Shown here: positions 16,895 to 25,281 of the stretch, in pieces | Position numbering within the stretch: position 1 is the first letter of the stretch | How the letters are laid out: each line of letters opens with the position of its first letter | DNA from: Cecembia lonarensis LW9 | GTDB taxonomy: Bacteria; Bacteroidota; Bacteroidia; Cytophagales; Cyclobacteriaceae | DNA: 64,000 nucleotides | Direction: 5' to 3' | Assembly: GCF_000298295.1 (NCBI RefSeq) | Contig: NZ_AMGM01000004.1 | Span: 1-64,000 of the forward strand | Notes under the pieces: model-generated | The model's input: the letters and a program-made list of their open reading frames with translations, nothing else | Database searches by the model: none | Told to the model about the DNA's origin: nothing | Made by a program: the position numbers and the translations under genes

Positions 16895-18931
16895 TTAAAT
16901 CAATTTCTCAGCTTCAGTCCTTAAAATATCATTTCCATCAGCTTTTCCAGCTTCAATAAAATCAATAACAACCTGAGTCTTATCTTGGCCCTTTTCCAAT
17001 AATACCCCCAAAGCCAGCATTACTGCGATTCTGGTACCGACTTTCTTGGCTGCTGTATTAAATAGGGGCTCCAATTCCTCATAAGTCACCTCTTGGGAGA
17101 ATTCCTTAATGGATTTGATGGCTGTTTCCAATTTATCCCCGGACAGATTGGTTAGCTTTTTACCGATTTGTTGAATCTCGTTCAAAGCCTTTCTCTGTCC
17201 TTGTTGCTGATTCGTAGGTTTAGATTTTGTTTGGTTTTGAGTTGGAGTTTTTGTGCTTTGTTTTGCCCAAGTGTCTCTCAATCCTACAGTCTTATTGAAA
17301 ACCAATTGTCCGTCTTTCGAATCAGGATCAAGTGTAAAATAGCCTAACCTTTGAAATTGGAATTTATCAGCCAGGGTTGCATGGGATAAGTATGGCTCCA
17401 AATAAGCTTCTTTGATGACATTCAAAGAATCGGGATTCACAAATTCCAAGAAACTCTTATCTTCATGGGCATCTGGTGCTTCATCCAAAAACAATCGATC
17501 ATACTCTCTTACCTCTGCTTTGATGGCATGGGGAATGGAAACCCAATGAAGGGTTCCTTTAACCTTTCTCTCGCTGGCAGCTGTACCACTTCCGGAACGG
17601 GAATCCGGATCATACGTACAGTGGATTTCCTGTATTTTTCCGGCATCATCTTTCACCACCGACTCTCCTTTGATGATATAGGCACTTTTCAGCCGAACTT
17701 CATTGCCAAGTGAAAGCCTGAAGAAATTTTTGCCACCATCTTCCTTGAAGTCTTCCCTTTCAATGTACAACTCTCTGGAAAAAGGAACTTCGTGGGTGCC
17801 AGAATTAGGCTCTTCGGGATTGTTTTCCAAATGAAGGGTTTCCGATTGACCTTCAGGATAGTTGGTAATCACCAATTTGACAGGATTAAGCACCGCCATC
17901 ACCCGGGTAGCAGTTTTATTCAAGTCCTCACGGATGCAGAACTCCAACAGGGAAACATCTGTAACATTGTCTCTTTTGGCAATACCTGCCAAATCACTGA
18001 ATTTACGGATGGAAGTAGGAGTGTAACCTCTTCGTCTTAATCCGGAAATGGTAGGCATCCGGGGATCGTCCCAACTAGCCACTATATTTTTTTGTACCAA
18101 TTCTAAAAGCTTTCGCTTACTCATCACGGTATAGCTGAGGTTTCGACGGGCAAACTCCCGCTGCTTAGGTCTGAGTAATTTAGGATCCCAGATTTGATCC
18201 AAATACCAATCGTAAAGTTCCCGGTGGGCTTTAAATTCAAGTGTACAAAGTGAATGCGATACCTGCTCTATGTAATCGGACTCTCCATGGGCCCAGTCAT
18301 ACATGGGGTATACACACCAATCACCTCCGGTTCGGTGATGATGGGCATGGATGACCCTGTATAAAATGGGGTCCCTCATATGCATATTGGGAGAGGACAT
18401 GTCTACCTTGGCACGAAGGACATAACTCCCTGCAGGAAATTCTCCATTTTTCATCCTTTCAAATAAATCCAAACTCTCACCAATAGGTCGATTTCTAAAA
18501 GGACTATCTGTTCCAGGAGAAGTTGGAGTACCTTTTTGTGAGGCTATTTCTTCGGATGACTGCTGATCCACATAGGCTTTCCCTACTTTGATAAGGTCTA
18601 CTGCCCAATCATAGAGTTGCTGAAAGTAATCTGAGGCATAACACTCATTAGCCCACTTAAAGCCAAGCCATGCAATATCATTTTTGATGGCATCCACATA
18701 TTCCTGTTCTTCCTTCGCTGGATTGGTATCATCAAACCTGAGATTGACCGGTGCGTTGTATTTTTCACCTAATCCAAAATTCAGGCAAATGGAGGCAGCA
18801 TGTCCGATATGAAGGTATCCATTAGGCTCAGGAGGAAACCTGAAACGTAGCTTTTCTTTAGGAAAGCCGTTGGCAAGGTCCTCTTCAATAATATGTTCAA
18901 TGAAATTGATTGATTCTTGTAATTCTTTCAT
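16895..18931 (-). CDS. glnS: Glutamine--tRNA ligase with C-terminal extension
   Basis: A 678-residue class I aminoacyl-tRNA synthetase that charges tRNA-Gln with glutamine. PPEPNGYLHIGH (HIGH at 41-44) and VMSKRK (the KMSKS equivalent) form the ATP site; the anticodon-binding beta-barrels follow to about residue 560. E. coli GlnRS ends near 553. Here a Gln/Thr/Lys-rich linker (about 565-590) leads into an extra domain of roughly 95 helical residues ending in RTEAEKLI. Other lineages carry a YqeY/GatB-like tail in this position that improves tRNA binding; similarity to that tail is plausible but not certain. A minus-strand promoter box lies at 18949-18956. Confidence 0.93.
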   Translation of the reverse strand: MKELQESINFIEHIIEEDLANGFPKEKLRFRFPPEPNGYLHIGHAASICLNFGLGEKYNAPVNLRFDDTNPAKEEQEYVDAIKNDIAWLGFKWANECYASDYFQQLYDWAVDLIKVGKAYVDQQSSEEIASQKGTPTSPGTDSPFRNRPIGESLDLFERMKNGEFPAGSYVLRAKVDMSSPNMHMRDPILYRVIHAHHHRTGGDWCVYPMYDWAHGESDYIEQVSHSLCTLEFKAHRELYDWYLDQIWDPKLLRPKQREFARRNLSYTVMSKRKLLELVQKNIVASWDDPRMPTISGLRRRGYTPTSIRKFSDLAGIAKRDNVTDVSLLEFCIREDLNKTATRVMAVLNPVKLVITNYPEGQSETLHLENNPEEPNSGTHEVPFSRELYIEREDFKEDGGKNFFRLSLGNEVRLKSAYIIKGESVVKDDAGKIQEIHCTYDPDSRSGSGTAASERKVKGTLHWVSIPHAIKAEVREYDRLFLDEAPDAHEDKSFLEFVNPDSLNVIKEAYLEPYLSHATLADKFQFQRLGYFTLDPDSKDGQLVFNKTVGLRDTWAKQSTKTPTQNQTKSKPTNQQQGQRKALNEIQQIGKKLTNLSGDKLETAIKSIKEFSQEVTYEELEPLFNTAAKKVGTRIAVMLALGVLLEKGQDKTQVVIDFIEAGKADGNDILRTEAEKLI

Positions 18932-18948
18932 GGCAGTGATTTGGATGG

Positions 18949-18956
18949 CAAAAATA
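18949..18956 (-). promoter_or_regulatory. -7 box (TATTTTTG, minus strand) for glnS
   Basis: Plus-strand CAAAAATA reads TATTTTTG on the minus strand, 18 bases upstream of the glnS ATG. It predicts a leader of roughly 11 bases. No -33 TTG is seen at the usual distance. Confidence 0.5.
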
Positions 18957-19108
18957 ATTCAATAGTACCGGAGGTTTAAGAAATAAATCCGTTTTTTTTT
19001 CATCTCAACCTTTTTACCCGAAATCTAAGACTTTTTTAAAAGTAAAAGAAGTTAGCTGACTTCAGAAGAAGGGCAAAGAGATATTCTTAAAAATTTACTC
19101 AGTCAGGT

Positions 19109-19116
19109 TAAATTTG
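19109..19116 (+). promoter_or_regulatory. -7 box (TAAATTTG) for the cysteine desulfurase gene
   Basis: Exact TAnnTTTG box. Transcription would begin near 19123, leaving either an ATG at 19136 or the family-consistent ATG at 19178 as start. A purine-rich GGGGGAGGTG at 19144-19153 lies between them and is unusual for this phylum. Confidence 0.55.
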
Positions 19117-19177
19117 AAAAACTCCACTTTTCACAATGAATCTTGGGGGAGGTGAAAAAAATGTGGAAATTAGTAAT

Positions 19178-20320
19178 ATGAATTATCCTATTTATTTGGA
19201 CTATAACGCTACAACGCCCTGTGACCCGAAAGTAGTGGAAGGCATGCTTCCATTTTTCAGCAAGCACTTTGGAAATGCCGCAAGTAAAAGCCATCCCTAT
19301 GGATGGCTTGCCGAGGAGGCTGTTGAAACATCAAGGGAACAGGTTGCAAATTTGATTGGTGCTAAACCAAAAGAAATCATTTTTACTTCCGGTGCCACCG
19401 AATCACTAAATCTGGCCATTCAGGGAATTTTTGAATTGTTCTCAAATGAAAGTCAGCACTATATTACCTGCAAGACGGAGCATAAGGCTGTCCTGGACAA
19501 TTTCCATAAAATCCAAGCCCAAGGAGCAGAAGTCAGCTTTTTGGATGTCAACAATAAAGGTGAAATCAATCTAAAAGACCTACAAGAAAATATTAAACCC
19601 CATACAAAAATGATTTGCCTGATGTGGGCCAATAACGAAACCGGCATTATCCACCCCGTGGAACAAATTGCCAAAATCGCTGAGGAACATCAGATAATCT
19701 TTTTAACCGATGCTGTTCAAGCAGTAGGTAAAATACCTGTAAATACACAAAATATCCACTTGATGGCCTTTTCGGCCCATAAATTTTACGGACCAAAAGG
19801 GGTAGGGGCACTCTACATCAGGCACAATCATTCCCTTCCTAAGCCCCTGCCCATTATTGTGGGAGGAGGACATGAAAAAGGATTCAGAAGCGGGACTTTG
19901 AATGTTCCTGGTATTGTAGGTATGGGAAAAGCTGCTGAAATTCGGCAAATGTCAATGATCAATGAGGGCGAAAAGTTGGGCAAGTTGCGGAACCTTTTGG
20001 AAGATAACCTGCTTTCCATCCCTGATACCACACTCAATGGAAGCAATGAAAACCGTTTAACGCACGTCACTAATATAGCATTCGGTGGGGTGGAAGGGGA
20101 TGCCCTTTTGAGGGCTGTCAATCAAAAAATAGCGGTAAGTTCAGGCTCAGCCTGTAGCAGCATTTTGCCTAAGCCCTCCCATGTTTTGGCAGCAATGGGA
20201 CTTAGCAATGATCTTGGAAGGGCCTCTATTCGTTTTAGCCTTGGAAAATTCACACAGGAAGAAGACATAATGACTTGTATTGAACATGTTAATGCTGTTC
20301 TTGAAAAGCTTAGAAATTAA
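19178..20320 (+). CDS. Cysteine desulfurase (NifS/IscS family)
   Basis: A 380-residue PLP enzyme that takes sulfur from cysteine as an enzyme-bound persulfide. YLDYNATTP at the start, TEHKAVLD, the PLP-contact ANNETG and DAVQAVGK, the PLP lysine in SAHKFYGP and the catalytic cysteine loop SSGSACSS are all present. The start at 19178 is chosen because NifS proteins begin just before YLDxNATT; an in-frame ATG at 19136 would add 14 residues. It converges with a MobA-like gene and xdhC. In other bacteria a dedicated NifS-type desulfurase (NifS4) works with XdhC to sulfurate the molybdenum cofactor, so that role is a reasonable inference here; general Fe-S supply is the alternative. Confidence 0.87.
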   Translation: MNYPIYLDYNATTPCDPKVVEGMLPFFSKHFGNAASKSHPYGWLAEEAVETSREQVANLIGAKPKEIIFTSGATESLNLAIQGIFELFSNESQHYITCKTEHKAVLDNFHKIQAQGAEVSFLDVNNKGEINLKDLQENIKPHTKMICLMWANNETGIIHPVEQIAKIAEEHQIIFLTDAVQAVGKIPVNTQNIHLMAFSAHKFYGPKGVGALYIRHNHSLPKPLPIIVGGGHEKGFRSGTLNVPGIVGMGKAAEIRQMSMINEGEKLGKLRNLLEDNLLSIPDTTLNGSNENRLTHVTNIAFGGVEGDALLRAVNQKIAVSSGSACSSILPKPSHVLAAMGLSNDLGRASIRFSLGKFTQEEDIMTCIEHVNAVLEKLRN

Positions 20321-20323
20321 AAA

Positions 20324-20926
20324 TTACGACTTCCTCAAGAGTTTTTCGTAATCCTGCTGGGTATCTACATCCACAATCCCTAAAGGAAAATCTATAGCCA
20401 TTGTTTCCAAGGGATGGGAATAAATAACTTTCTTAGCACCCTCCGCATCTGATAGGGCCAAAAGTTCAGGGAAATATTCTTTCCCAAAAATAGCAGGAAC
20501 ACCCAAGGTGTTTTGATAAGCACAAGCAACTATTCCTTTCCCATTATTAACCCATTTGGTCATCATTTTATCCAAAAGGGTTGCATCCACAAAAGGCTGA
20601 TCCACCAACATGAGTAAAACAGCATCCAAGGACCTTTTTGTAATCAACAATTTCAAACCTAACCGCAGGCTAGCAGACATTCCCTTTTCCCAGTCAGGAT
20701 TACTTATGACCCAGGTATGTTTAAGGTCCAGTTGCTTTCTGATGACCTCTTCATTGCCTCCCAAAACCACGACGCAATCTATGGCTTTTGATTCCCTTCC
20801 TGCATTAATGGCATTTTCGAGTAAAGTTTTTCCCTCATAGGCCAATAGTTGTTTGGGTTGGCCCAAACGTAAAGAACCTCCTGCAGCAAGGATTATTATA
20901 CCAATGGGAAATTTATCCATGGACAT
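20324..20926 (-). CDS. MobA-like molybdenum cofactor nucleotidyltransferase (MocA type)
   Basis: A 200-residue NTP transferase. The N-terminal LAAGGSLRLGQPKQLL matches the nucleotide-binding loop of MocA/MobA (consensus LAAGxSxRxGxxKxLL), and LMLVDQPFVD is the conserved metal-binding region. MocA attaches CMP to molybdopterin for xanthine-oxidase-family enzymes. The gene overlaps the end of xdhC by 14 bases, so the two are translationally coupled. Together they fit maturation of the IorAB hydroxylase 4 kb away. CTP specificity is inferred from context, not from a residue I can verify. Confidence 0.83.
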   Translation of the reverse strand: MSMDKFPIGIIILAAGGSLRLGQPKQLLAYEGKTLLENAINAGRESKAIDCVVVLGGNEEVIRKQLDLKHTWVISNPDWEKGMSASLRLGLKLLITKRSLDAVLLMLVDQPFVDATLLDKMMTKWVNNGKGIVACAYQNTLGVPAIFGKEYFPELLALSDAEGAKKVIYSHPLETMAIDFPLGIVDVDTQQDYEKLLRKS

Positions 20927-22040
20927 TTTCTTCGTGTATGGGCCCTTCTTTGCTCCTTAGGTTTGACCCCGGTTTCTTAGCCAGCACCATTTTGATTTCA
21001 CTTAAGATAGAAAGGGCGATTTCTTCTGAACCCTCAGCGCCTATGTCCAAACCCACAGGGCCGAAAATATTCCTATCATCTACCTGTATCCCTTCTTGTT
21101 GAAGTCTTTCCAATAGTTTAAAGGTTTTCTTTTTAGGTCCAAGAATACCTACATAGGGAAGTTCCCAAGCTTGGATCCGTTTAAGTACCTGAACTTCATA
21201 TTCGAAGTTGTGGGTCATCAGCAAGGCCACTGTATTTAGATCCCATGCCACTTGATCAATGGTTTCCTCGGGCGTTCCAGTCAAAATTTTGAAGGCTGAA
21301 GGAAATCTACCTTCGGTAGCATATGATTTTCTTCCGTCTATCAACCAAAGTTCCCAGCCCAATAGCTCAGCCATTTTGGCGAGTGGCTGTGTATCATTCC
21401 CAGCGCCAAACAACAAAACCCTAGTAGCACTTTTAATAAGTTCGTAAAAGACCACGAGTTCATCCTGTTCCGTGTAAGTTTTTATCAGGTTATTTCCCTC
21501 CACTTCAATTTGACCAGCTATCCTTTTTACTTCTTCTAACAATATAGAGGGAATAGGGGATTCATCACCTGACCATTTAGCTGACTTTAACAGCAATTTA
21601 GTCCCAATTTGTTGTTCTTTTGACCTTTTAAGGGAAAAGAAAGTGAGCAAAACCGCCCTATCTCTATTTAAAAGCGCCTTTTTCAATAATTCAAGGGGAT
21701 TGTCTGGATTAGATGCGTCAATGGGTTCAATGAGTACTTGGATGATACCGTTACATCCCAAGCCTATACCGAATTTCTGATCGTCTTCGTCTGTGGTATC
21801 GTAGGTTACCAACATTGATTTTTGTTGAAAAATTACCGATTGGGCTTTTCTAAGTGCATCTCCTTCGAGACAGCCACCAGAAATAGCTCCTGTCAGCATA
21901 CCGTCTTCAGTCACCAACATTCTTGCACCAGGACGGCGATAAGCAGAACCATCCACTTTAACTACAGTTGCTAAGGCTGCCTTTTGATCATTTTCCTGAC
22001 AGATTTTATAAGCTTGAATGATTTGCTGGAATTCTTTCAT
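20913..22040 (-). CDS. xdhC: XdhC-family molybdenum cofactor insertion factor
   Basis: A 375-residue XdhC/CoxI protein. The N-terminal domain contains VDGSAYRRPGARMLV and GAISGGCLEGD, the two hallmark motifs of the family. The C-terminal part is the Rossmann-like XdhC_C domain (LLFGAGNDTQPLAKMA, then LMTHNFEYE). XdhC binds the finished molybdenum cofactor, helps it gain its sulfido ligand and delivers it to the apo-hydroxylase. It is first in a two-gene operon with the MobA-like gene. No exact promoter box is visible upstream. Confidence 0.9.
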   Translation of the reverse strand: MKEFQQIIQAYKICQENDQKAALATVVKVDGSAYRRPGARMLVTEDGMLTGAISGGCLEGDALRKAQSVIFQQKSMLVTYDTTDEDDQKFGIGLGCNGIIQVLIEPIDASNPDNPLELLKKALLNRDRAVLLTFFSLKRSKEQQIGTKLLLKSAKWSGDESPIPSILLEEVKRIAGQIEVEGNNLIKTYTEQDELVVFYELIKSATRVLLFGAGNDTQPLAKMAELLGWELWLIDGRKSYATEGRFPSAFKILTGTPEETIDQVAWDLNTVALLMTHNFEYEVQVLKRIQAWELPYVGILGPKKKTFKLLERLQQEGIQVDDRNIFGPVGLDIGAEGSEEIALSILSEIKMVLAKKPGSNLRSKEGPIHEENVHG

Positions 22041-22215
22041 GTCCTCGAATTAAATCCCCAAACTACATAATTTTTTAGGCAGAAGAAAACAGATTTGATA
22101 GAAGGTAAAAGTAGAAATTCAATCTGGAAAGGATTTGCTAGCATTATTTGTAAATCTGGCAATCATTTTCGAAATTAATAGGAAATACAGGGAAAAAAAG
22201 AGAATTTTGTAACAT

Positions 22216-22674
22216 ATGGCAAGATCAAGAGAAACATTTAGTAAAAAAGAAAAGGAAAAACAAAGAGCTAAAAAGAAACAGGAGAAGAAGGAAAAAAGAG
22301 AAGCCAGAAATTCTGATACAGACAAGTCAACAGATTTTGAAGACATGATTGCATATGTGGATGAATTTGGGAATATCACTTCTACACCACCTGATCCGAG
22401 CAAAAAGAAGAAGGAAATTGATCCTGATACCATTGATATAGGTATCCCTAAAGCCGTTGAAGCTGAAGATTCAGATGCAGGCAGGAAGGGCAAAGTGACA
22501 TTTTTCAATGATTCCAAAGGTTATGGTTTCATAAAAGATGAACAAACACAGGAAAGTATATTTGTACACATGAGTGGCTGTATTGATGAAATCAGAGAAA
22601 ATGATAAAGTAACCTTTTTGACGGAGAAAACTCCTAAAGGCATTAGCGCCATAGAAGTTAAACTTGTTCAGTAA
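22216..22674 (+). CDS. Cold-shock-domain protein with basic N-terminal extension
   Basis: A 152-residue RNA-binding protein. Residues 1-30 are almost entirely Lys/Arg/Glu (KEKEKQRAKKKQEKKEKRE), probably a charged helix. A linker follows, then a cold-shock domain from about residue 87 with RNP1 KGYGFI and RNP2 SIFVHM. Standard CspA proteins are about 65-70 residues, so the extension doubles the length; such extended forms occur in Bacteroidota. It probably binds single-stranded RNA and modulates structure or translation. Only a near-match -7 box (GAATTTTG, 22202-22209) is visible, too close to the ATG to be convincing. A terminator follows. Confidence 0.88.
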   Translation: MARSRETFSKKEKEKQRAKKKQEKKEKREARNSDTDKSTDFEDMIAYVDEFGNITSTPPDPSKKKKEIDPDTIDIGIPKAVEAEDSDAGRKGKVTFFNDSKGYGFIKDEQTQESIFVHMSGCIDEIRENDKVTFLTEKTPKGISAIEVKLVQ

Positions 22675-22692
22675 AAAGTAATTCTAATTCCA

Positions 22693-22736
22693 AAGCCTGG
22701 AAAAAATCATTGAATTTTTCCAGGCTTGTTTATTTC
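22693..22736 (+). terminator. Terminator after the cold-shock-domain gene
   Basis: AAGCCTGGAAAAA and TTTTTCCAGGCTT form a 13-bp stem with a nine-base loop, followed by GTTTATTTCTT. It overlaps the upstream edge of the next gene's open frame, which supports the later ATG at 22762 for that gene. Confidence 0.9.
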
Positions 22737-22761
22737 TTACAGGATAGCTTCCCCGAAAAGC

Positions 22762-23238
22762 ATGAAAATACCTTCATTGGCAGATATTAAAAAAGAGTTG
22801 CAATATCTTGATGAAAAAGAGCTGACAGAAGTCATCATAAACCTCAGTAAATTTAACCGGGACAATAAAGCCTATCTCTATTTTAAACTTTTTGAGAGAG
22901 AGAATCCACGCATCTTTATTGACATGGTAAAGGAAGATCTCGATCTGGCATTCATGGATGCCAATACCAAGCATTATCATTTGGCCAAAAAATCCGCGCA
23001 GGCCATTCGTAGGAAATTGAATAAACACCTGAAACTGAGTAAAGACAAAGAAGCTCATGCGGAGCTCATCTTGTATTTTTGTGAAAAGATGAAGCTTTAT
23101 GGCTACCTCAATTTCCGTCATCCCGTCATTGAGAACCTTTACAAAATCCAACTAGGCAAAGTAGAAAAAATTATTTCAGGTCTTCATGAAGATTTACAGT
23201 ATGATTTTCGTTTACAACTAGAAAGTCTAAACGGGTAG
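22762..23238 (+). CDS. Helical protein, unknown function
   Basis: A 158-residue soluble, highly charged, helical protein that I do not recognise. It starts MKIPSLADIKKEL; an upstream in-frame start at 22726 would lie inside the preceding terminator and is rejected. Lysine-rich segments (AQAIRRKLNKHLKLSKDKEA) suggest contact with nucleic acid or an acidic partner, but this is inference. The DUF922-like gene begins six bases after the stop, so the two are likely cotranscribed. Confidence 0.6.
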   Translation: MKIPSLADIKKELQYLDEKELTEVIINLSKFNRDNKAYLYFKLFERENPRIFIDMVKEDLDLAFMDANTKHYHLAKKSAQAIRRKLNKHLKLSKDKEAHAELILYFCEKMKLYGYLNFRHPVIENLYKIQLGKVEKIISGLHEDLQYDFRLQLESLNG

Positions 23239-23243
23239 TTAAT

Positions 23244-24332
23244 TTGAGAATTCTTTTCTTTTGGTTGTGTATTTTAATCTTGGGACCTCCCTTGTTGGCC
23301 CAAGATTTACAGATCCATCTGCGGTATGATGGGGATCCCATGAAAGGACTTGGCTACCAGATCAAAGAAGTACTGGACCTTCGGGTGTCTAAGCAACAAA
23401 TTGGGCAGGTGCATGCCCTTGGCAACGTCAAAAGAAACATCGCCTTTAAAGCACAGCTCGACCAAACGGTTAAAAACTTTTTTCACTCAGCCATACAACA
23501 AATTGAAGGCAGCTCCCAATCCATTCAGGTAAGAATTTATGAAGTAAAAGTAAGTGAAAAAAAAGCTTCAAATAATAATGTATATGAAGGTGATTTTCAG
23601 CTGGTAATAGGATTTTATAAAATGGGGATAGGAGAACCTGTCCATTTGGTGGACTATAATGGTTCTGCCCAGTACAAACGGTCCATCAACAGGCTGGATA
23701 TGATAGAAAACGTAGTCAATAGGGTTTTCAAAAACAGCGTCAGTTATTTTGATACCTGGATGAAACTCCAGGTAATGGAAAATAGACATTTGGCCAGAAC
23801 TGTACGTTTGGAAATCATTGACCAAGTGAAGCCCAGTCACCGCGACACGGTGTATTATGACGTAAACAGACCACTTCAATGGAGCGATTTTAGAGATAAA
23901 CCCCAGAGAAGCAGCAGGTTCAATGCCAGCATTTTCACCAGTTTTTCCATGCAGGGCAAATCGATGATTGAAGCTGGGGAAATTGTACAACGGATAGAAA
24001 TTGATGTATACATGTTGCCAGAACAATCATGGGTAAAAAATCCCAGTGATTATGCGCTCAACCATGAGCAGAGACATTTTGATGTGGTCAGGGTGGTAGC
24101 AAACCGGCTAATAACCAAACTAAAAAACCTTGACCTGGACCCGGATTGGTATGAAGCGACCATCAATGATGCTTTTTTTGATGCTTACAGAGAAATGAAC
24201 CGCCTTCAGGAGATTTATGACAAGCAGACCCGGCATGGCATGGATATTCAGGCACAGGAAGAATGGAATGGCCTGCTGGATGAGGCTTTAAAAGGTAATT
24301 GGGCAGGGATAGATCGGGTCCTTAGCCAATGA
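23244..24332 (+). CDS. Exported DUF922-like putative zinc protease
   Basis: A 362-residue exported protein starting at a TTG; the next ATG would remove the signal peptide (hydrophobic core then PPLLAQ), so TTG is preferred. The N-terminal 200 residues are of unknown fold. The C-terminal 150 residues contain LQWSDFRDKP, then LNHEQRHFDV, a pattern like DUF922 proteins, thought to be metalloproteases with an HExxH-type site. Here the motif reads HEQRH, so both histidines and the glutamate are present. Periplasmic or secreted protease activity is inferred only. A bidirectional terminator follows. Confidence 0.65.
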   Translation: MRILFFWLCILILGPPLLAQDLQIHLRYDGDPMKGLGYQIKEVLDLRVSKQQIGQVHALGNVKRNIAFKAQLDQTVKNFFHSAIQQIEGSSQSIQVRIYEVKVSEKKASNNNVYEGDFQLVIGFYKMGIGEPVHLVDYNGSAQYKRSINRLDMIENVVNRVFKNSVSYFDTWMKLQVMENRHLARTVRLEIIDQVKPSHRDTVYYDVNRPLQWSDFRDKPQRSSRFNASIFTSFSMQGKSMIEAGEIVQRIEIDVYMLPEQSWVKNPSDYALNHEQRHFDVVRVVANRLITKLKNLDLDPDWYEATINDAFFDAYREMNRLQEIYDKQTRHGMDIQAQEEWNGLLDEALKGNWAGIDRVLSQ

Positions 24333-24342
24333 TTTTTAATAA

Positions 24343-24381
24343 AAAAAGGCCGATACTGTTTTTTTGTATCAGCCCTTTTTG
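24343..24381. terminator. Bidirectional terminator ending the beta-glucan operon
   Basis: AAAAAGGCCGATAC pairs with GTATCAGCCCTTTTT (one mismatch) around a T-rich loop. The A tract on one side and T tract on the other let it serve both the DUF922-like gene and the convergent minus-strand GH17 operon. Confidence 0.85.
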
Positions 24382-24394
24382 TGGGTTCTCGAAT

Positions 24395-25279
24395 TTAGTA
24401 CTTCAAATCTTCATCTTTATCCCATAATCCCCAATAGGCACCCACATCACCTTCGGCACCCACTTTCCAAGCCTCATCAAAAGAAGAAAAATAATGGATA
24501 TCGATGGATTCCTCCTTGGACCATTTCTGGATATTGATAAAATATTTGATAAAGTTTTCGTCAGAAGGAACGGCGCCGTAAAGTGCAGTTCCTTGGCTTG
24601 GCCAACCTGTCTCTGTAATGATAACCTTCTTGCCATTACCGGAACGTACTGCTCTGGCATACATGTCTTTGATGTACAATAAGGAATAATCCAACGCACA
24701 ACCTTCCCAATAAGGATAGCAATTGGCAAGGATCACATCACAGGCGTCGGTAATGCGTGGTTTACGTTCAAATTCATAATAAGCATCCACATAACCTACA
24801 GGGATATCAGGCAACTCACTTTTCACCTGATGGATAAATTCAAGGAGTTGATCTTCACTCAGATCCTTTCTATACATTACCTCATTGCCCACAGCGGCAA
24901 TATCTACGTAGCCATCCTTTGCCAATTGGATCAGGTTTTTGACTTCTTTTTGGTTGATCTCATCATCCTTTCCCAACCAAGCGCCAACAAGGGTTTTGAT
25001 GCCATATTCTTTGGCAATTTTTGGAATCAGTTCATTACCATCTGTACAGGAAAAGGACCGGACCCACTGGGTATAGGGGCGAATGATATTTAAACGTCTG
25101 CGAATTTGTTCTTCAGAAAGCTGATCTCCTGGTTGCTGCCCATCTTCATAAGGGCTAAAACAAAGGCCAGGCATGCCTTCTTTTAGCGTAGACCTAAATA
25201 ATTCCGATAATTCTTTGTTAGAAAAGCCTTGCAAATCTTTTCCAGCAAGGGCCAAAATTTTGTCAGGGTTAAACGACAT
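24395..25279 (-). CDS. GH17-family beta-1,3-glucanase without signal peptide
   Basis: A 294-residue (beta/alpha)8 glycoside hydrolase of family 17, which cleaves or rearranges beta-1,3-glucans. Glu133 in AAVGNEV is the expected acid/base and Glu223 in ITETGWPS the nucleophile. There is no signal peptide or membrane segment (it begins MSFNPDKILA), so it should be cytoplasmic, unusual for GH17. It is the last gene of a five-gene operon, starting two bases after the stop of the transporter-GH17 fusion, whose C-terminal domain it closely resembles; the pair look like a tandem duplication. Linkage specificity is inferred from family and operon. Confidence 0.85.
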   Translation of the reverse strand: MSFNPDKILALAGKDLQGFSNKELSELFRSTLKEGMPGLCFSPYEDGQQPGDQLSEEQIRRRLNIIRPYTQWVRSFSCTDGNELIPKIAKEYGIKTLVGAWLGKDDEINQKEVKNLIQLAKDGYVDIAAVGNEVMYRKDLSEDQLLEFIHQVKSELPDIPVGYVDAYYEFERKPRITDACDVILANCYPYWEGCALDYSLLYIKDMYARAVRSGNGKKVIITETGWPSQGTALYGAVPSDENFIKYFINIQKWSKEESIDIHYFSSFDEAWKVGAEGDVGAYWGLWDKDEDLKY

Positions 25280-25281
25280 AG

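Noticed and set aside
22202-22209. GAATTTTG as a -7 box for the cold-shock gene
   Set aside because: One mismatch at a key position and only about seven bases from the ATG.
22119-22517. 132-codon minus-strand frame with hydrophobic stretches over the cold-shock gene
   Set aside because: Antisense to a Lys-rich region, which always yields Phe/Leu-rich peptide; the plus-strand gene is clear.
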